Assembly: GCA_030606095.1 (NCBI GenBank)
Contig: JAUWHC010000005.1
Coordinates: 1 to 23,527, forward strand
DNA: 23,527 nt
Direction of reading: 5' to 3'
DNA from: Promethearchaeota archaeon
Lineage (GTDB): Archaea; Asgardarchaeota; Lokiarchaeia; Sigyniarchaeales; SOKP01
Shown here: positions 22,648 to 23,527 of the stretch, one piece after another
Numbering within the stretch: position 1 is the stretch's first letter
How the letters are laid out: each line of letters opens with the position of its first letter
Translations under genes and position numbers: made by a program
Notes under the pieces: generated by a model
What the model was told of the DNA's origin: nothing
The model's input: the letters and a program-made list of their open reading frames with translations, nothing else
Database searches by the model: none

Positions 22648-23157
22648 ATGGAACTATTAGGTAAAACCTTTCTATTGGTTATTGAACCTCTTGACTTTAG
22701 TTTGAAGGAGAATGCGTTCAACTGTAACGAATTTGGGTTCATGGTTGGGACTGAATCATCGTGGTATCTTAACAATATATTTAAATTCTGCAGAGATTAT
22801 TACAGGGTCCGAAGCGATTATCTAAAATCAAACGCGTTAGATTCCTTAAAGAAAGAGATCAAAGAAAGTCTGGGACAAATTATTAAAAAAGATATTAAAA
22901 ACGATGAGGATTTTCTTCGATTAATGGGAATATTTATTGACCTGTCATTTTTTACCTCATATTCTCACGATAAAACCACGTTTTTAACTGTATTTACCAT
23001 GGACATTGAATCTCAACTTCTTTATTGCTGTTATGTTGGATCTAATGAATATGAAAATCCGGAGGAGCTTTCTAAACAATTCTTTAAAAAGATAAAGAGC
23101 CATAGCATAGGTAAAAGTGATGGGTCTTGTTTTGAAATCTACCAATTCCTTAATTAG
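22648..23157 (+). CDS. Hypothetical protein, no family recognised
   Basis: About 169 residues from ATG 22648 (172 if a GTG at 22639 is used). It is soluble and mixed alpha/beta by eye. The N-terminal strand GKTFLLVIEPLDFSL is followed by a helical, charged middle (about 50-95, many K/E/D) and a C-terminal region with hydrophobic strands FLTVFTMDI and LLYCCYVGS. Several cysteines occur but no spaced metal motif. No signal peptide or membrane helix is visible. Roadblock, longin or profilin-like folds are conceivable, but I see no diagnostic motif. It stands alone between two AT-rich gaps. The preceding gap (22387-22638, 252 bp) holds nothing I can name. Confidence 0.6.
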   Translation: MELLGKTFLLVIEPLDFSLKENAFNCNEFGFMVGTESSWYLNNIFKFCRDYYRVRSDYLKSNALDSLKKEIKESLGQIIKKDIKNDEDFLRLMGIFIDLSFFTSYSHDKTTFLTVFTMDIESQLLYCCYVGSNEYENPEELSKQFFKKIKSHSIGKSDGSCFEIYQFLN

Positions 23158-23172
23158 AGAATCTTGAAAAAT

Positions 23173-23222
23173 AATTTTTATTTTTTTTATTTATTGAGAG
23201 GTCAGTCATCTTTTTTCTTTTA
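23173..23222 (+). terminator. T-rich terminator candidate
   Basis: Runs of 5, 8 and 6 T's follow the stop of the hypothetical gene within 65 bp. They fit archaeal oligo-T termination before the next short ORF. Evidence is composition only. Confidence 0.35.
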
Positions 23223-23281
23223 TATATAACGAGTTTATAATTTTATTAGAAAAAATAATTTATTAAAGGTAGTAAAAAAAA

Positions 23282-23422
23282 ATGGATATTGATACGTATT
23301 TTTCAAGTGTGGTGGCAGGTTTTGAGTTTCTAATAGCTTTAGGCTCTGAAAGAGGGAATATAAAAAAGTTAACTCGACGACATGTTAAACCCGCAAAATC
23401 TAGGAGAGAAGCTCAGTGGTAA
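23282..23422 (+). CDS. Small ORF (46 codons), possible small basic protein
   Basis: An ATG-initiated frame encoding 46 residues. A hydrophobic N-terminal stretch (SVVAGFEFLIALGSERG, 9-25) is followed by a strongly basic tail (KKLTRRHVKPAKSRRE). An AAAGGTAG element lies about 8 nt upstream, and the next gene begins 23 bp downstream behind a strong GGAGG site, so the spacing fits a small operon. I do not recognise a family. The basic tail would suit nucleic acid or membrane-surface binding. It could also be a chance open frame, as it is short, though its composition is protein-like and unlike the flanking AT-rich DNA. Confidence 0.45.
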   Translation: MDIDTYFSSVVAGFEFLIALGSERGNIKKLTRRHVKPAKSRREAQW

Positions 23423-23445
23423 AATTAAAAGGAGGAATTTTATAA

Positions 23446-23527
23446 ATGGAAATGAAAATAGTAGGATACCATTCAAGAATTAAAATAACACAAGTATTGC
23501 CCTGTGTATGTGATGATGTAACGGGAG
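23446..23527 (+). CDS. Partial gene, cut by window end
   Basis: The first 27 codons of a frame that runs off the window. The ATG is preceded by a strong ribosome-binding site (GGAGG, 23431-23435) at 10-nt spacing, the clearest such site in this part of the window. The visible N terminus reads MEMKIVGYHSRIKITQVLPC and continues VCDDVTG, containing a C-x-C pair. No family can be assigned from so little sequence. It is probably co-transcribed with the 46-codon ORF. Confidence 0.55.
   Translation, partial: MEMKIVGYHSRIKITQVLPCVCDDVTG

Noticed and set aside
1..23527. CRISPR array, insertion sequence or transposase
   Set aside because: No regularly spaced direct repeats, terminal inverted repeats with a transposase, or Cas-like proteins were found on either strand.

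Overview
The window looks like a piece of chromosome from a low-GC archaeon, most likely an Asgard archaeon. The archaeal assignment is firm: it holds a proteasome alpha subunit, SBDS, the exosome proteins Rrp4, Rrp41 and Rrp42, ribosomal protein L37Ae, KEOPS subunits Pcc1 and Cgi121, prefoldin beta, a ZPR1-type zinc-finger protein, and tRNA genes with bulge-helix-bulge (BHB) introns. The Asgard assignment is an inference, resting mainly on a small profilin-like protein (3236-3607) and less on a divergent JAMM/MPN protein (20-508). Several starts are preceded by GTGAT, GGAG or GAGGTGA elements that fit an archaeal anti-Shine-Dalgarno sequence, and three genes appear to start with TTG.

Region 1 (1-3240): a JAMM-like protein, an acyltransferase-3 membrane protein, then tandem tRNA-Ser(GCT) and tRNA-Val(TAC). 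Each tRNA reads as a complete cloverleaf only after removal of two short BHB introns, four in all. A conserved DUF2110-like protein follows on the minus strand and the profilin-like gene on the plus strand.

Region 2 (3838-13958): the conserved archaeal proteasome-exosome superoperon: psmA, SBDS, rrp4, rrp41, rrp42, rpl37ae, pcc1, prefoldin beta and a DHH phosphoesterase. It is split between rrp42 and rpl37ae by an approximately 3.7-kb minus-strand pair. One gene of the pair is a PEP-synthase-like phosphotransferase with ATP-grasp and phosphohistidine domains but no visible PEP-binding barrel. The other is a CrtC/AttH-like (DUF7064-type) protein. The pair looks like a small enzymatic module inserted into a housekeeping cluster.

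Region 3 (13989-18360): two ECF transporter ATPases and EcfT with no substrate-binding S component in view, tightly joined to KEOPS subunit cgi121. Converging on this are a THUMP-domain Tan1-like protein and a YrdC/Sua5 enzyme. Pcc1, Cgi121 and YrdC/Sua5 (t6A) plus Tan1 (ac4C) make this stretch rich in tRNA modification genes.

Region 4 (18420-21554): a four-gene pyruvate/2-oxoacid:ferredoxin oxidoreductase operon on the minus strand, in gamma-delta-alpha-beta order with translationally coupled junctions. Region 5 (21817-23527): a ZPR1-like protein, an unrecognised 170-residue protein, a 46-codon small ORF, and the start of a further gene cut by the window edge.
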